NCBI GenBank assembly: GCA_005116775.1
Contig: SWDN01000005.1
Span: 211,567-246,583, forward strand
Origin: Nitrospira sp.
Lineage (GTDB): Bacteria > Nitrospirota > Nitrospiria > Nitrospirales > Nitrospiraceae
Length of the DNA: 35,017 nt
Reading direction: 5' to 3'
Part shown: one piece after another, positions 1 through 8,050 of the stretch
How the letters are laid out: each line of letters begins with the position of its first letter
Numbering within the stretch: position 1 is the first letter of the stretch
Notes under the pieces: generated by a model
Databases searched by the model: none
Told to the model about the DNA's origin: nothing
Seen by the model: only the letters and a program-made list of their open reading frames with translations
Translations under genes and position numbers: made by a program

Positions 1-1
1 C

Positions 2-466
2 GAGGCCAGCCATTGGGAGAAGGTGAACAACGGCCTCGTGTCGCCCGACATTATTAAGTCGTCGCGGGCGCTCAGTGTGACGGCGGTGCTGGTCGATCAG
101 TTTGAGCCGGACACCGTGTACGCTTCCACGCTCACGGGACTCTATAAGACGACGGATGGCGGGAAGGCCTGGGTGCGGATCGGGCAGTCGCTCCAAGATC
201 AGATGTTATTCTCGATGATTTTGGATCGCACGAAGAAGGGCGTCATTTACCTGGGCGGTCGTGAAGGCGTTCATCGAAGCGAAGATGGTGGATCGACGTG
301 GAGCACTCTGAATACGGGTCTTGCAACGCTCAATATCCGATCGCTCGTGCAGAGTCCGACTGATCCGGATGTGTTCTATGCAGGCACAAACGGGAGTGGC
401 TTGTACAGGAGCAAAAATCGGGGAGAGACGTGGGAAGTGGTGCCGACCGCGCTTTCAAAACAGTGA
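2..466 (+). CDS. Asp-box (BNR/VPS10-like) repeat protein, 3' end only
   Basis: The reading frame is open to the left edge of the window, so the gene begins outside it and only about 154 residues are visible. Three Asp-box type motifs are seen: TTDGGKAW, SEDGGSTW and SKNRGETW. Each is followed by a segment with a P-x-x-P-x-x-x-Y-A/L-G pattern (for example DPDVFYAGT). This is the hallmark of six- or seven-bladed beta-propellers of the sialidase/BNR, YCF48 and sortilin type. Such propellers are usually exported and bind ligands or proteins; no catalytic residue can be identified in this fragment, so enzyme activity is not claimed. It ends with TGA six bases before the stop codon of the convergent gene on the other strand. 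An internal GTG at 23 is only an apparent start. Confidence 0.8.
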   Translation, partial: EASHWEKVNNGLVSPDIIKSSRALSVTAVLVDQFEPDTVYASTLTGLYKTTDGGKAWVRIGQSLQDQMLFSMILDRTKKGVIYLGGREGVHRSEDGGSTWSTLNTGLATLNIRSLVQSPTDPDVFYAGTNGSGLYRSKNRGETWEVVPTALSKQ

Positions 467-472
467 GGGAGA

Positions 473-1528
473 TTATTGCTGCGGGGCGGTGCCGCGTTCT
501 TGGATGCTCGAACCGACACCAGAAGAACCGAACGACGAACCAACACTCGAGTCTTTGAGGTTTGAACCCACACTGGAGCCGCCGAAGCTCGATCCTACCG
601 TCGAATCCGACAGGCTAGATCCCACGGTAGAGCGTTGCAGCGATGAGCCGACCCCCGAAGACGATTCGTTGTTGAAGGTGGACTCGCCGATTGAAGGCCC
701 TGCACGGCCTGTCGCACCGATCCCAAACCCTGCTGGTCCTGAGCCGCCTATGTCATGGCTGTGTTTCGATGAGGCCCCGATATCTTGGCCGGTGACGCCT
801 TCCGCGCCGATTGTGTTGCCGGTCTTCGGGGTTTTTCCGATGCTCGGCCCTGCTGATGGTGCAGTGCCGATGTTGGCGCCCGTTTTAGGCCCTGTCGACA
901 GCTTCGGCGCACGGATGTCTCTCTCAATCGATTCTTCCATTTCGCGGATCGCGTGGGTTTCCCGGCCTGACACCTCAAAGTCTCCTGAATCGCGAGTGCT
1001 CGTCGAGGTGTTGATGCGCTCAAGCGTGGCGCGCAGTTTCTTCAGGTCAGCGCGGGCCTTGGAGACAGTCGGGATCATTTCGCGGAGCATGATGCCGCGC
1101 GAGGCCATCGAATGGTTCGAGATATTAGTCTGTGTAGACTTAAGTAAATCTCCGACCTCTTCTCCCAATTCCTCAACCTGCTGAAGTTCCGTCAGGTCAG
1201 TCTTGCAGCAATCGAGAAAGTGGCGATACTTGTTCAGGAATGTCGATACATCGCCCTGCAAATTCTCAATCTTGAAATCACGTGTCGGTTTATTTTCCGT
1301 AGGTGTTTCACCTTCTTGCTCTGTTGCCGTGGTTTCTTTCTTTTCGACAAGCGGCACGCACCCGGGTCCTTGCTCCGCTGAATACTGCCGATCGGATTTT
1401 TGATCAGGACACCAATAGAGGGATGATGCCGCTGACGCCGTGGTGGCTGTGATCCAGTTGAAGGTGAGGACAGCTCCCACCATGAACGCGGCTACACAGA
1501 GGGTGTTGGTTGTCCTGAGCGAAAACAT
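473..1528 (-). CDS. Secreted protein with coiled-coil middle and decapeptide/nonapeptide repeat tail
   Basis: I do not recognise a family. From the ATG at 1528 the protein has 351 residues. Residues 1-33 form a signal peptide (Arg5, hydrophobic core, ASA before the likely cleavage site). A short Cys-containing segment follows (C40 and C57, in YWCPDQ and GPGCVPL). Residues about 85-175 are helical and probably coiled coil, with a C107-C108 pair. Residues 216-285 are seven exact 10-residue units with Ile-Gly at positions 5-6 (for example TGANIGTAPS, AGPSIGKTPK). Residues 293-346 are six 9-residue units of the form VGSSxxxS(T/S/G). The tail is low in charge and could be a flexible or solenoid-like extracellular stalk; this is inference. 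A longer GTG start at 1573 is possible, but the ATG directly precedes the signal peptide and sits at the expected +1 of a good promoter. Confidence 0.75.
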   Translation of the reverse strand: MFSLRTTNTLCVAAFMVGAVLTFNWITATTASAASSLYWCPDQKSDRQYSAEQGPGCVPLVEKKETTATEQEGETPTENKPTRDFKIENLQGDVSTFLNKYRHFLDCCKTDLTELQQVEELGEEVGDLLKSTQTNISNHSMASRGIMLREMIPTVSKARADLKKLRATLERINTSTSTRDSGDFEVSGRETHAIREMEESIERDIRAPKLSTGPKTGANIGTAPSAGPSIGKTPKTGNTIGAEGVTGQDIGASSKHSHDIGGSGPAGFGIGATGRAGPSIGESTFNNESSSGVGSSLQRSTVGSSLSDSTVGSSFGGSSVGSNLKDSSVGSSFGSSGVGSSIQERGTAPQQ

Positions 1529-1534
1529 GAAATC

Positions 1535-1563
1535 ATTCTCGCCTCGACCTGAATTCTTGTCAA
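1535..1563 (-). promoter_or_regulatory. Promoter of the repeat-tail secreted protein (possibly leaderless)
   Basis: On the minus strand there is a perfect -35 hexamer TTGACA (1558-1563), a 17-bp spacer and a GAGAAT -10 (1535-1540). The predicted +1 falls on the A of the ATG at 1528. This would give a leaderless mRNA and argues against the upstream GTG start at 1573, which lies in front of the promoter. It is based on motif reading only. Confidence 0.4.
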
Positions 1564-1573
1564 TGAAACTCAC

Positions 1574-1925
1574 AAACTTCTTGCGCTGACAGATTGACTA
1601 TCGCTCAATCGGCTCCGCCTCGTGCCTGCGCATTCCGCGTCGGAACAAGATGCTCATATAAAAGATGTAGATGAGGGTTCCATGTCTAGGCGGAAGGAAC
1701 AACTCATACACGGTAGTCTGGATCTGAAGGCATAGACTATTCTCGGCGTCGATTATCCCCAGCCAATGCTGAGTAAGCCTTCCCTGTAGGGCTTGAATCA
1801 ACCTAACTCGTAGCGGGGTAGCCTCTTCCCAGGGGGGTGGCCGTATCCCGTATTACCCTTTTCACACCTCAGATTTCAGGGAAAATAAGTGAGCGTCGAG
1901 TCTTCATAAGTGCATGAATTTTCTA
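1574..1925. other. Intergenic stretch without a convincing gene
   Basis: This is the gap between the divergently arranged secreted-protein gene and the cell-wall operon. I see no gene of convincing composition. A 67-codon minus-strand frame (1598-1801) has only a TTG start and no ribosome binding site. mraZ, which usually heads a dcw cluster, is not here. The right-hand part is AT-rich and leads into the rsmH promoter. Confidence 0.6.
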
Positions 1926-1953
1926 TTGACAAGTCTTTGAGTGGGTGTATACT
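1926..1953 (+). promoter_or_regulatory. Sigma-70 type promoter of the dcw operon
   Basis: TTGACA (1926-1931), a 16-bp spacer and TATACT (1948-1953). The expected start of transcription is near 1960, giving a leader of about 40 nt before the rsmH ATG at 2000. It is the only strong promoter pattern I found ahead of the 17.7-kb cell-wall cluster. Confidence 0.65.
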
Positions 1954-1963
1954 GCGCGATTAG

Positions 1964-1978
1964 TGGGAGAAAGTGGGT
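1964..1978 (+). promoter_or_regulatory. Possible MraZ-box (two TGGGN repeats at 10-bp spacing)
   Basis: TGGGA at 1964 and TGGGT at 1974 are separated by five bases, which is the spacing described for MraZ operators. They lie just downstream of the predicted transcription start. A further TGGG at 1942 overlaps the promoter but is out of phase (22 bp away). mraZ itself is not in the window, so a trans-acting MraZ is assumed. Two repeats can occur by chance. Confidence 0.35.
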
Positions 1979-1999
1979 GAGTCTGGTTTATAGTAAATT

Positions 2000-2917
2000 A
2001 TGGAGGCCTCTCAACATTTTCCAGTTATGCCAAAAGAAGTGCTGTTTTGGCTTATTCGAGAGGGTGGCCGAGTCTATCTTGATTGTACGGTGGGGTACAG
2101 TGGGCATGCGGAGAAGATTCTTGAGGCGAGCGGTCCTCACAGCAGACTTATTGGGCTTGATCGTGACGCAGTGGCTATCAAAGCCAGTCGCGAAAGGCTC
2201 GCGCGATTCGGCGACCGCGTGGTCCTTCTGCACGGTCATTTTGTGGATTTGAAGCGGCATCTTGCTGTCAGTGGCATCGGCCAGGTGGATGGAATTCTGT
2301 TTGACCTTGGGGTTTCGTCCCCGCAGTTGGAAGAACCTGGTCGAGGCTTTAGCTTTCAAGGGGACGGTCCGTTGGACATGCGTATGGATCGATCGATGAG
2401 CGGAACCGCAGCAGATCTGGTCAATCGATGGCCGGAAGCGCAGTTGGCGGACACGATCTTTCAGTTCGGCGAAGAACGGTTTTCTCGACGAATTGCGCGC
2501 GCCATTGCTCGCGCGCGAGAACGCCGTCCATTGGAGACGACGAAAGAGTTGGTCTCAGTGATCGAGGGGTCTGTTCCAGCGAATTATCGGCACGGTCGGC
2601 TTCACTGTGCCACTCGCACGTTTCAGGCCCTTCGCATTGCCGTGAATAACGAGCTGGATTGTATCGAGCCGGCATTGCGCGATGCGGTGGATGTGTTGTC
2701 TCCCGGTGGCCGTCTCTGTGTGATTTCATTCCATTCACTCGAAGACCGGATTGTGAAACACACGTTCCGTGCGCTTTCCGGCAAGGGCGACCCTGCGCTG
2801 ACGGTGCTCACCAAGAAGCCGCAGATTCCTGCCAGGGAAGAATCGGACCGGAATCCTCGATCCCGCAGTGCCAAGTTGCGGGCTGCCCAACGGGTATCCA
2901 AGGAGGGCCATCCATGA
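2000..2917 (+). CDS. rsmH: 16S rRNA (cytosine(1402)-N(4))-methyltransferase RsmH
   Basis: This is a 305-residue SAM-dependent methyltransferase that modifies C1402 of 16S rRNA in the decoding centre. The N-terminal LDCTVGYSGHAEKIL is the SAM-binding loop (a GYSGHA form of the usual GGGGHS). It is followed by LIGLDRD and FDLGVSSPQLEEPGRGFSF, which are signatures of the family. The C-terminus has the typical ISFHSLEDRIVK and NPRSRSAKLRAAQR segments. Length is normal. It is the first gene of the operon because mraZ is missing. The ribosome binding site before the ATG at 2000 is poor. The stop overlaps the ftsL start as ATGA. Confidence 0.96.
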   Translation: MEASQHFPVMPKEVLFWLIREGGRVYLDCTVGYSGHAEKILEASGPHSRLIGLDRDAVAIKASRERLARFGDRVVLLHGHFVDLKRHLAVSGIGQVDGILFDLGVSSPQLEEPGRGFSFQGDGPLDMRMDRSMSGTAADLVNRWPEAQLADTIFQFGEERFSRRIARAIARARERRPLETTKELVSVIEGSVPANYRHGRLHCATRTFQALRIAVNNELDCIEPALRDAVDVLSPGGRLCVISFHSLEDRIVKHTFRALSGKGDPALTVLTKKPQIPAREESDRNPRSRSAKLRAAQRVSKEGHP

Positions 2918-3249
2918 AGACAGTGACGATTATGGCTGGGGTGCTGTTGGTCTTCGTGTTTGTGTGGGAGCGTGTGGATGTCGTTCGGCTGGGTTATCAG
3001 ATCGAACGATTGAAGACTCAGAAAATATTGCTGGAGCGAGAGCGAGATCAATTGCAAGTGAAATTTTCTGCGCTGACGGCTCCTGAGCGGATCGCAAAGG
3101 TGGCGACAGAGAAGCTGGGGCTGGTTCCGCCACAGCAAGGGCAAGTGCTGATGGTGCATTTGCCGGGAGAAGCTCCGAGCCTGTCGCTTCCACCCGTGGA
3201 GCAAGTCCGTTTGGCGAGACAAGAATCAATCGGGAGGGAACGCGAGTGA
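2914..3249 (+). CDS. ftsL: Cell division protein FtsL
   Basis: A small bitopic membrane protein of 111 residues. Residues 1-20 (MKTVTIMAGVLLVFVFVWER) are a membrane helix. A coiled coil of about 40 residues follows (QIERLKTQKILLERERDQLQ). After that comes the conserved FtsL motif region with PERIAKVATEKLGLVPP. FtsL joins FtsB and FtsQ in the complex that activates FtsWI at the septum. The start ATG at 2914 overlaps the rsmH stop (ATGA) and is preceded by AAGGAGGGCC, a good ribosome binding site. The stop overlaps the GTG of ftsI. The longer open frame to the left is out-of-frame rsmH sequence. The assignment rests on topology, motif and position, as FtsL diverges quickly. Confidence 0.9.
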   Translation: MKTVTIMAGVLLVFVFVWERVDVVRLGYQIERLKTQKILLERERDQLQVKFSALTAPERIAKVATEKLGLVPPQQGQVLMVHLPGEAPSLSLPPVEQVRLARQESIGRERE

Positions 3250-4964
3250 TTGCCGGCCCTTCTCGTGGTCGTCGCTATGTGTTGCTGCTCCTGCTCCTGT
3301 GCGGGTTCAGCATTATTCTCTTTCGGCTTGTCACGCTCCAAGTACTTCAAGCGGCAGAACTTACGGCTAAGGCCGATCGGCAACATCAAAAGACCGTATC
3401 GTTCGAAGGCGCCAGAGGAATGGTATCGGATCGGCACGGCAAAGTGCTCGCGATGAATGTGGAGGTGCCATCGGTATTTGGTGTACCGACGTCGTTGGAG
3501 AGCCCATCGACCGTCGCCCGTCATCTTTCCCCTGTGCTCCAAATTCGCAGCAATGAGCTTGAGAAAAAGCTTCGACAAGACAAGAGCTTCGTGTGGTTGG
3601 CGCGAAAGATCGAGCCTGAGCAAGGCCGCCGATTGGAGCAGTTGTCGTTGGACGGCATCGGCGTGGTGATGGAAGGGCGGCGGTTTTACCCCAAGGGTCC
3701 GTTGCTGGCTCATGTCTTAGGATTCTCCGGGATGGATGGGCAAGGGCTAGAGGGGCTCGAACGTCGATACGATTCGCACTTGCATGGCGAGAAGCGCGTC
3801 ACCGTATTGCAGCGCGATGCGTTAGGCCGCACCGTGTTTCCCAAGGGTTTGGCGGAGCAAGCGCCGACGCCGGGACATGCCCTTACGCTGACCGTCGACG
3901 AAGTAATTCAATACATTGCAGAGAAAGAACTCGAAGAGGCTGTCACTCATACCCGCGCCAAATCGGGGACGATCATCGTCATGGAGCCGTCATCCGGTGC
4001 GATTCTGGCGATGGCCGTCAGTCCGCGGTTCGACCCGAACGTCATTGCCGCATTGACGCCCGATCGGTGGCGCAATCGTGCTCTGACGGATACCTACGAG
4101 CCTGGTTCGACCATGAAAGCGATGGTCGCAGCCGCGGCGCTTGAAGAGAAAGTGATGACGCCCGATTCCATGGTCTTCGGTGAAAACGGGCAGATGGTGA
4201 TAGCGAGCACGACGATTCATGACCACGACAGACTGGGGTGGATGACATTCTCGGAGGCGATTCAAAAGTCCAGCAACATTGTCGCCGCCAAAACCGGGAT
4301 GGCTCTCGGAGAGCAGAAACTCTACCACTATCTTCAGGCATTCGGATTCGGCCAACGCACTGAGATCGACCTGCCGGGTGAGGTGAACGGGCTTTTGAAG
4401 ACACCCAAAGACTGGGGCCGCCGATCACTCGCATCGATCTCGATGGGGCAAGAGATCGGAGTGACACCTCTCCAAATGGTGTCAGCAGTGGCGACCCTCG
4501 CTAACGGAGGTGTGATGATGAAGCCGTACGTGGTGTCCGAAGTGCGCGATCAGAAAGGTCGCTTGCTGAAGGAAGTGCGGTCTCAGGTCAAGCGGCGAAT
4601 CGTATCGCCGGACACGGCTCGGACGATGACGACGATACTGGAAGGTGTCGTGACGAATGGAACGGGAACGAAGGCAGCCATTCCTGGTTTCCGTGTGGCA
4701 GGCAAAACCGGGACCGCGCAAAAAATTGATCCGCGAACCGGAGCCTATTCCTCCACGCAGTTTGTGGGGTCGTTTGTCGGGTATGTTCCGGCAGAGTCTC
4801 CCCGGTTGGCGATGATCGTCATTGTCGATGAGCCCCAAGGCGAAGCCTGGGGCGGGGTCGTAGCGGCGCCGGTCTTTCGGCGAGTCGGGGAACAGGTACT
4901 CAACTATCTTGGCGTCTCCAGAGACGACACTGTGAAAATCGCACTGGCGATGAGGGACCACTGA
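3246..4964 (+). CDS. ftsI: Peptidoglycan transpeptidase FtsI (class B PBP, PBP3)
   Basis: A 572-residue class B penicillin-binding protein that cross-links septal peptidoglycan together with FtsW. A single N-terminal membrane helix (about residues 10-30) follows RGRR. The dimerisation/pedestal domain spans about 45-200, with the R-G-x-x-x-D-R motif (RGMVSDRHG). The transpeptidase domain has S288-T-M-K291 (nucleophile Ser288), S342-S343-N344 and K487-T-G. The GTG start overlaps the ftsL TGA. It ends six bases before murE. No PASTA domain is present. The gene is complete and of ordinary length. Confidence 0.96.
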   Translation: MIAGPSRGRRYVLLLLLLCGFSIILFRLVTLQVLQAAELTAKADRQHQKTVSFEGARGMVSDRHGKVLAMNVEVPSVFGVPTSLESPSTVARHLSPVLQIRSNELEKKLRQDKSFVWLARKIEPEQGRRLEQLSLDGIGVVMEGRRFYPKGPLLAHVLGFSGMDGQGLEGLERRYDSHLHGEKRVTVLQRDALGRTVFPKGLAEQAPTPGHALTLTVDEVIQYIAEKELEEAVTHTRAKSGTIIVMEPSSGAILAMAVSPRFDPNVIAALTPDRWRNRALTDTYEPGSTMKAMVAAAALEEKVMTPDSMVFGENGQMVIASTTIHDHDRLGWMTFSEAIQKSSNIVAAKTGMALGEQKLYHYLQAFGFGQRTEIDLPGEVNGLLKTPKDWGRRSLASISMGQEIGVTPLQMVSAVATLANGGVMMKPYVVSEVRDQKGRLLKEVRSQVKRRIVSPDTARTMTTILEGVVTNGTGTKAAIPGFRVAGKTGTAQKIDPRTGAYSSTQFVGSFVGYVPAESPRLAMIVIVDEPQGEAWGGVVAAPVFRRVGEQVLNYLGVSRDDTVKIALAMRDH

Positions 4965-4970
4965 AGGGCT

Positions 4971-6488
4971 ATGGCGCGCGATTCCATCATGTTTACGCAG
5001 TTGCTCGAAGCGCTTCGTGGGGAAGTCGAAGTGTTGGAACAACGTGGTGATGTAAATCGTCCGATCCGTGCGATCACGGACGATTCGCGGGCAGTAACGA
5101 GTGAGAGCCTCTTCGTTGCCGTGAAGGGCGAGCGCGTCGATGGACACGGATTTGTCGAGCACGCCGTTAAGTCCGGAGCGGTCGCGGTGGTCGCGCAGGG
5201 GCCGGCGGTGTCAGGACCGGTACCGTTCGTGCGGGTGAACGATTCACGCAAGGCGCTCGGACTTCTCGGCAGCCGGTTTCATGGGGATCCTTCCACTCGT
5301 CTCAAGATGATCGGAGTGACGGGCACGAATGGGAAGACGACGACGACGTTTCTCTGCAAAGCGTTACTGGAAGGGATTGGCCGACGAGTGGGACTCATCG
5401 GTACGGTAGGGTACCAGATCGGGCAAGAAACATTTCCTGCCCCTCACACAACGCCAGGGGCACTCGACCTCCAAACACTCCTGGCGAAGATGGTTGAGCG
5501 CGGACTCACTACCGCAGTGATGGAAGTCTCGTCTCACGCCCTCGCGTTAGACCGGACTGCGGGCTGCGAGTATGACATGGCAGTCTTCACGAATCTGACA
5601 CAGGACCACCTCGATTTTCACCACACGATGGATGGGTACTTTGAGTCGAAGCTGAGGCTCTTTACCGGATTGACCGGAGGGCAGAAGACCGGGAAGCGCG
5701 CCCTCGTCAATATGGACGATCCCCGCGGGGCCTCGATCCGCACAGCCTGTTCTGTGCCGGTTTGGGGCTATGCTCTTAAAAATCACGCTGATCTCAAAGC
5801 GGAACATGTGCGTCTCTCGCTTGCCGGGACGACGTTTACTGCTGCAACTCCATCAGGATCGTTTTCCATCGAGAGTCGGTTGGTTGGAGAGCACAACGTT
5901 TACAACTTGCTGGGGGCAATCGGGGTGGCGCTGCACGATGGGGCGACGGCCGATCAGATTTGCGAAGCGGCAGCTCAGATTACCAATGTTCCTGGTCGCT
6001 TTGAACGGATCTCCTCCGGACAAGATTTTAGCGTGGTCGTCGATTATGCCCATACTGAAGATGCGCTTCTCCGTCTGCTGACGGCAGCCCAGACATTAAA
6101 GACCAATCGAATCATTACGGTGTTTGGCTGCGGTGGTGATCGGGACCGAGGGAAGCGGCCCAAGATGGGGCGCGCTGCCGTGGAATATAGCGACGTGGTC
6201 ATTTTAACGTCCGATAACCCTCGAACCGAGGACCCGATGGCGATTCTTCAAGAAGTTGAGATCGGTGTACGCGAAGCGTTAGCGCGCCGCAATCATGTGC
6301 AGTATCACTTGGTGCCGGACCGGCGTGAGGCCATCGGCCTTGCCATTCGAGAGGCGCGCCGAGGGGATATGGTGCTCATTGCCGGCAAGGGACACGAAGA
6401 CTATCAAATCATCGGCACCAAGAAGTTTCATTTTGACGACCGTGAGGTGGCTCGCGAGGCTATTCAGCAATTGCGGGATTGCGCGTGA
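4971..6488 (+). CDS. murE: UDP-MurNAc-L-Ala-D-Glu:meso-diaminopimelate ligase MurE
   Basis: A cytoplasmic ATP-dependent ligase of 505 residues adding the third peptide residue to UDP-MurNAc-dipeptide. The ATP loop GVTGTNGKTTTT lies at residues 115-126. The central-domain HTTPGALDLQ and EVSSHALALDR are typical. The Lys in YFESKLRLF (K227) matches the carbamylated lysine of Mur ligases. D415-N-P-R418 is the motif that selects meso-diaminopimelate rather than lysine, which fits a Gram-negative wall. The start at 4971 has AAGGG close by; an internal ATG at 4989 is an alternative. The end overlaps the longer possible start of murF. Confidence 0.96.
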   Translation: MARDSIMFTQLLEALRGEVEVLEQRGDVNRPIRAITDDSRAVTSESLFVAVKGERVDGHGFVEHAVKSGAVAVVAQGPAVSGPVPFVRVNDSRKALGLLGSRFHGDPSTRLKMIGVTGTNGKTTTTFLCKALLEGIGRRVGLIGTVGYQIGQETFPAPHTTPGALDLQTLLAKMVERGLTTAVMEVSSHALALDRTAGCEYDMAVFTNLTQDHLDFHHTMDGYFESKLRLFTGLTGGQKTGKRALVNMDDPRGASIRTACSVPVWGYALKNHADLKAEHVRLSLAGTTFTAATPSGSFSIESRLVGEHNVYNLLGAIGVALHDGATADQICEAAAQITNVPGRFERISSGQDFSVVVDYAHTEDALLRLLTAAQTLKTNRIITVFGCGGDRDRGKRPKMGRAAVEYSDVVILTSDNPRTEDPMAILQEVEIGVREALARRNHVQYHLVPDRREAIGLAIREARRGDMVLIAGKGHEDYQIIGTKKFHFDDREVAREAIQQLRDCA

Positions 6489-6529
6489 GAGTCCAGATGG
6501 TGGCTAGGGCTGCGCAAGGTGAGGAGTCA

Positions 6530-7984
6530 ATGGGACTGTTAACGGTCGAAGAGTTGCGAGAAGTCATTAGCGTGAAAGTTCTCGCGGGGCAGGGCTCGTT
6601 ATCAGGGAAGCGCCGGATCAGACAGATCAGCACGGACTCCCGATTGATTCGCCGTGGCGATCTCTTTGTCGCACTCAGAGGCGATCGATTTGACGGCCAT
6701 GAGTTTGTGCCGGCCGTCCTTGCGCAGGGCGCAGCGGGAGCTATCGTCCATGATGAATACCGGCTTCCTCCAAGTTCCGCAGCGGTACGCCGGATCGATG
6801 GGCGAGCCGCGCCCTTTCTCTTCGGAGTGCGCGATCCGTTGTTCGCGTATCAGCAGTTAGCGACACATTATCGCAGCCGATTCACTATTCCTGTGGTGGC
6901 CGTGACCGGGAGCAACGGCAAGACGACAACGAAAGAGATGGTGGCGGCGGTGTTGGCTCAACGATGGTCAGTGTTGAAGACCGATGGAAACTTCAATAAC
7001 CGGATTGGTGTGCCCGCTACCCTGTTTCGGCTCACGGCGCGCCATCAAGCGGCTGTGATTGAGATGGGGGTGGATCAGCAGGGGCAGACGACCAGGCTCT
7101 GCGAAATCGTCAGGCCTACGATCGGGGTGATTACCAATATTGGGCCCGATCACCTCGAGTTCTTCGGAAGCATGGAAGGCTCGGCTCAGGCCAAGGCGGA
7201 ATTGCTGGACCAACTTCCGTCCGATGGCATGGCCATTTTGAATGCGGACGATCCATTTTTTGACTACCTCGCCGCACGAGCGCAATGCCGCGTGATGTCC
7301 TTCGGATTCTCAGAGATGGCCGATGTCCGAGCGAGCGGGGTCGTGTCCGATGCGCGGCATGGCACGACCTTTCGCCTGCATCTCCCAGGGAAAAGCCGTC
7401 CGACGACCGTTCGAATCAAAGTGCATGGGGCTCACAATGTTACCAACGCGCTCGCCGCTGCGGCGGTGGGGGCTGCCTTGAGTCTTTCCGGTTCGATGAT
7501 TGCTCAAGGGCTGGGCCGGTTTCGTCCTGCCGCGATGCGGTCGCAGGTCGTCACGCATCATGGCGTCCATATCGTCAACGATTGCTATAACGCCAACCCT
7601 GCGTCGATGAAGGCAGCGATCCAATTGCTGGCCCAGTGGAGCCCCGCGCGCAAGCGGATTGCCGTGCTGGGAGACATGCTCGAGCTCGGCCCTGAGACAG
7701 GCCGGCTGCATCGGGATGTTGGGCAGTTTCTTGCTCAACAGGGGGTGTCTCGGCTGATTGTCTGCGGGACCTTGGGTCGGGATATTGCGGAAGGAGCCCG
7801 GCAGGGCGGAATGGCAGGTTTGCAGATCGATGAAGTGGCCGATGCGGTTGCCGCAGCCGATCACCTCAAGAGGATTGTGCAGCAGGGCGACGTCGTGTTG
7901 GTGAAGGCCTCTCGCGGCATGAAATTGGAACAGGTTGTACAGGCTCTGACGGGGATGAGGGCGATCATCAAGCAGGCATCGTGA
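6530..7984 (+). CDS. murF: UDP-MurNAc-tripeptide:D-Ala-D-Ala ligase MurF
   Basis: A 484-residue Mur ligase completing the pentapeptide with D-Ala-D-Ala. It has the N-terminal substrate-binding domain (STDSRLIRRGDLFVALRG), the ATP loop VAVTGSNGKTTTKEM, the central NIGPDHLEFFGSMEGSAQAK and the C-terminal NDCYNANPASMKAA, all family signatures. I choose the ATG at 6530, because GAGGAG lies seven bases before it and the protein then starts at the conserved domain. The open frame reaches back to 6479, overlapping murE. A 66-bp gap to mraY contains a short GTCGATCGAC palindrome but no terminator. Confidence 0.95.
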   Translation: MGLLTVEELREVISVKVLAGQGSLSGKRRIRQISTDSRLIRRGDLFVALRGDRFDGHEFVPAVLAQGAAGAIVHDEYRLPPSSAAVRRIDGRAAPFLFGVRDPLFAYQQLATHYRSRFTIPVVAVTGSNGKTTTKEMVAAVLAQRWSVLKTDGNFNNRIGVPATLFRLTARHQAAVIEMGVDQQGQTTRLCEIVRPTIGVITNIGPDHLEFFGSMEGSAQAKAELLDQLPSDGMAILNADDPFFDYLAARAQCRVMSFGFSEMADVRASGVVSDARHGTTFRLHLPGKSRPTTVRIKVHGAHNVTNALAAAAVGAALSLSGSMIAQGLGRFRPAAMRSQVVTHHGVHIVNDCYNANPASMKAAIQLLAQWSPARKRIAVLGDMLELGPETGRLHRDVGQFLAQQGVSRLIVCGTLGRDIAEGARQGGMAGLQIDEVADAVAAADHLKRIVQQGDVVLVKASRGMKLEQVVQALTGMRAIIKQAS

Positions 7985-8050
7985 GGGGTCGGCGTCGATC
8001 GACGAGAGAATAGTTCGAAGGGTCGGTCACGGTTCTAAGGTAAAGGCCGC

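Noticed and set aside
321-1184. 287-codon + strand frame rich in EPT/DPTVE repeats
   Set aside because: It is the antisense shadow of the repeat-tail secreted protein; the repeats are the reverse reading of the 27- and 30-bp coding units, and it has no ribosome binding site.
1598-1801. 67-codon minus-strand frame in the gap before the dcw cluster
   Set aside because: TTG start, no ribosome binding site, and no recognisable protein character.
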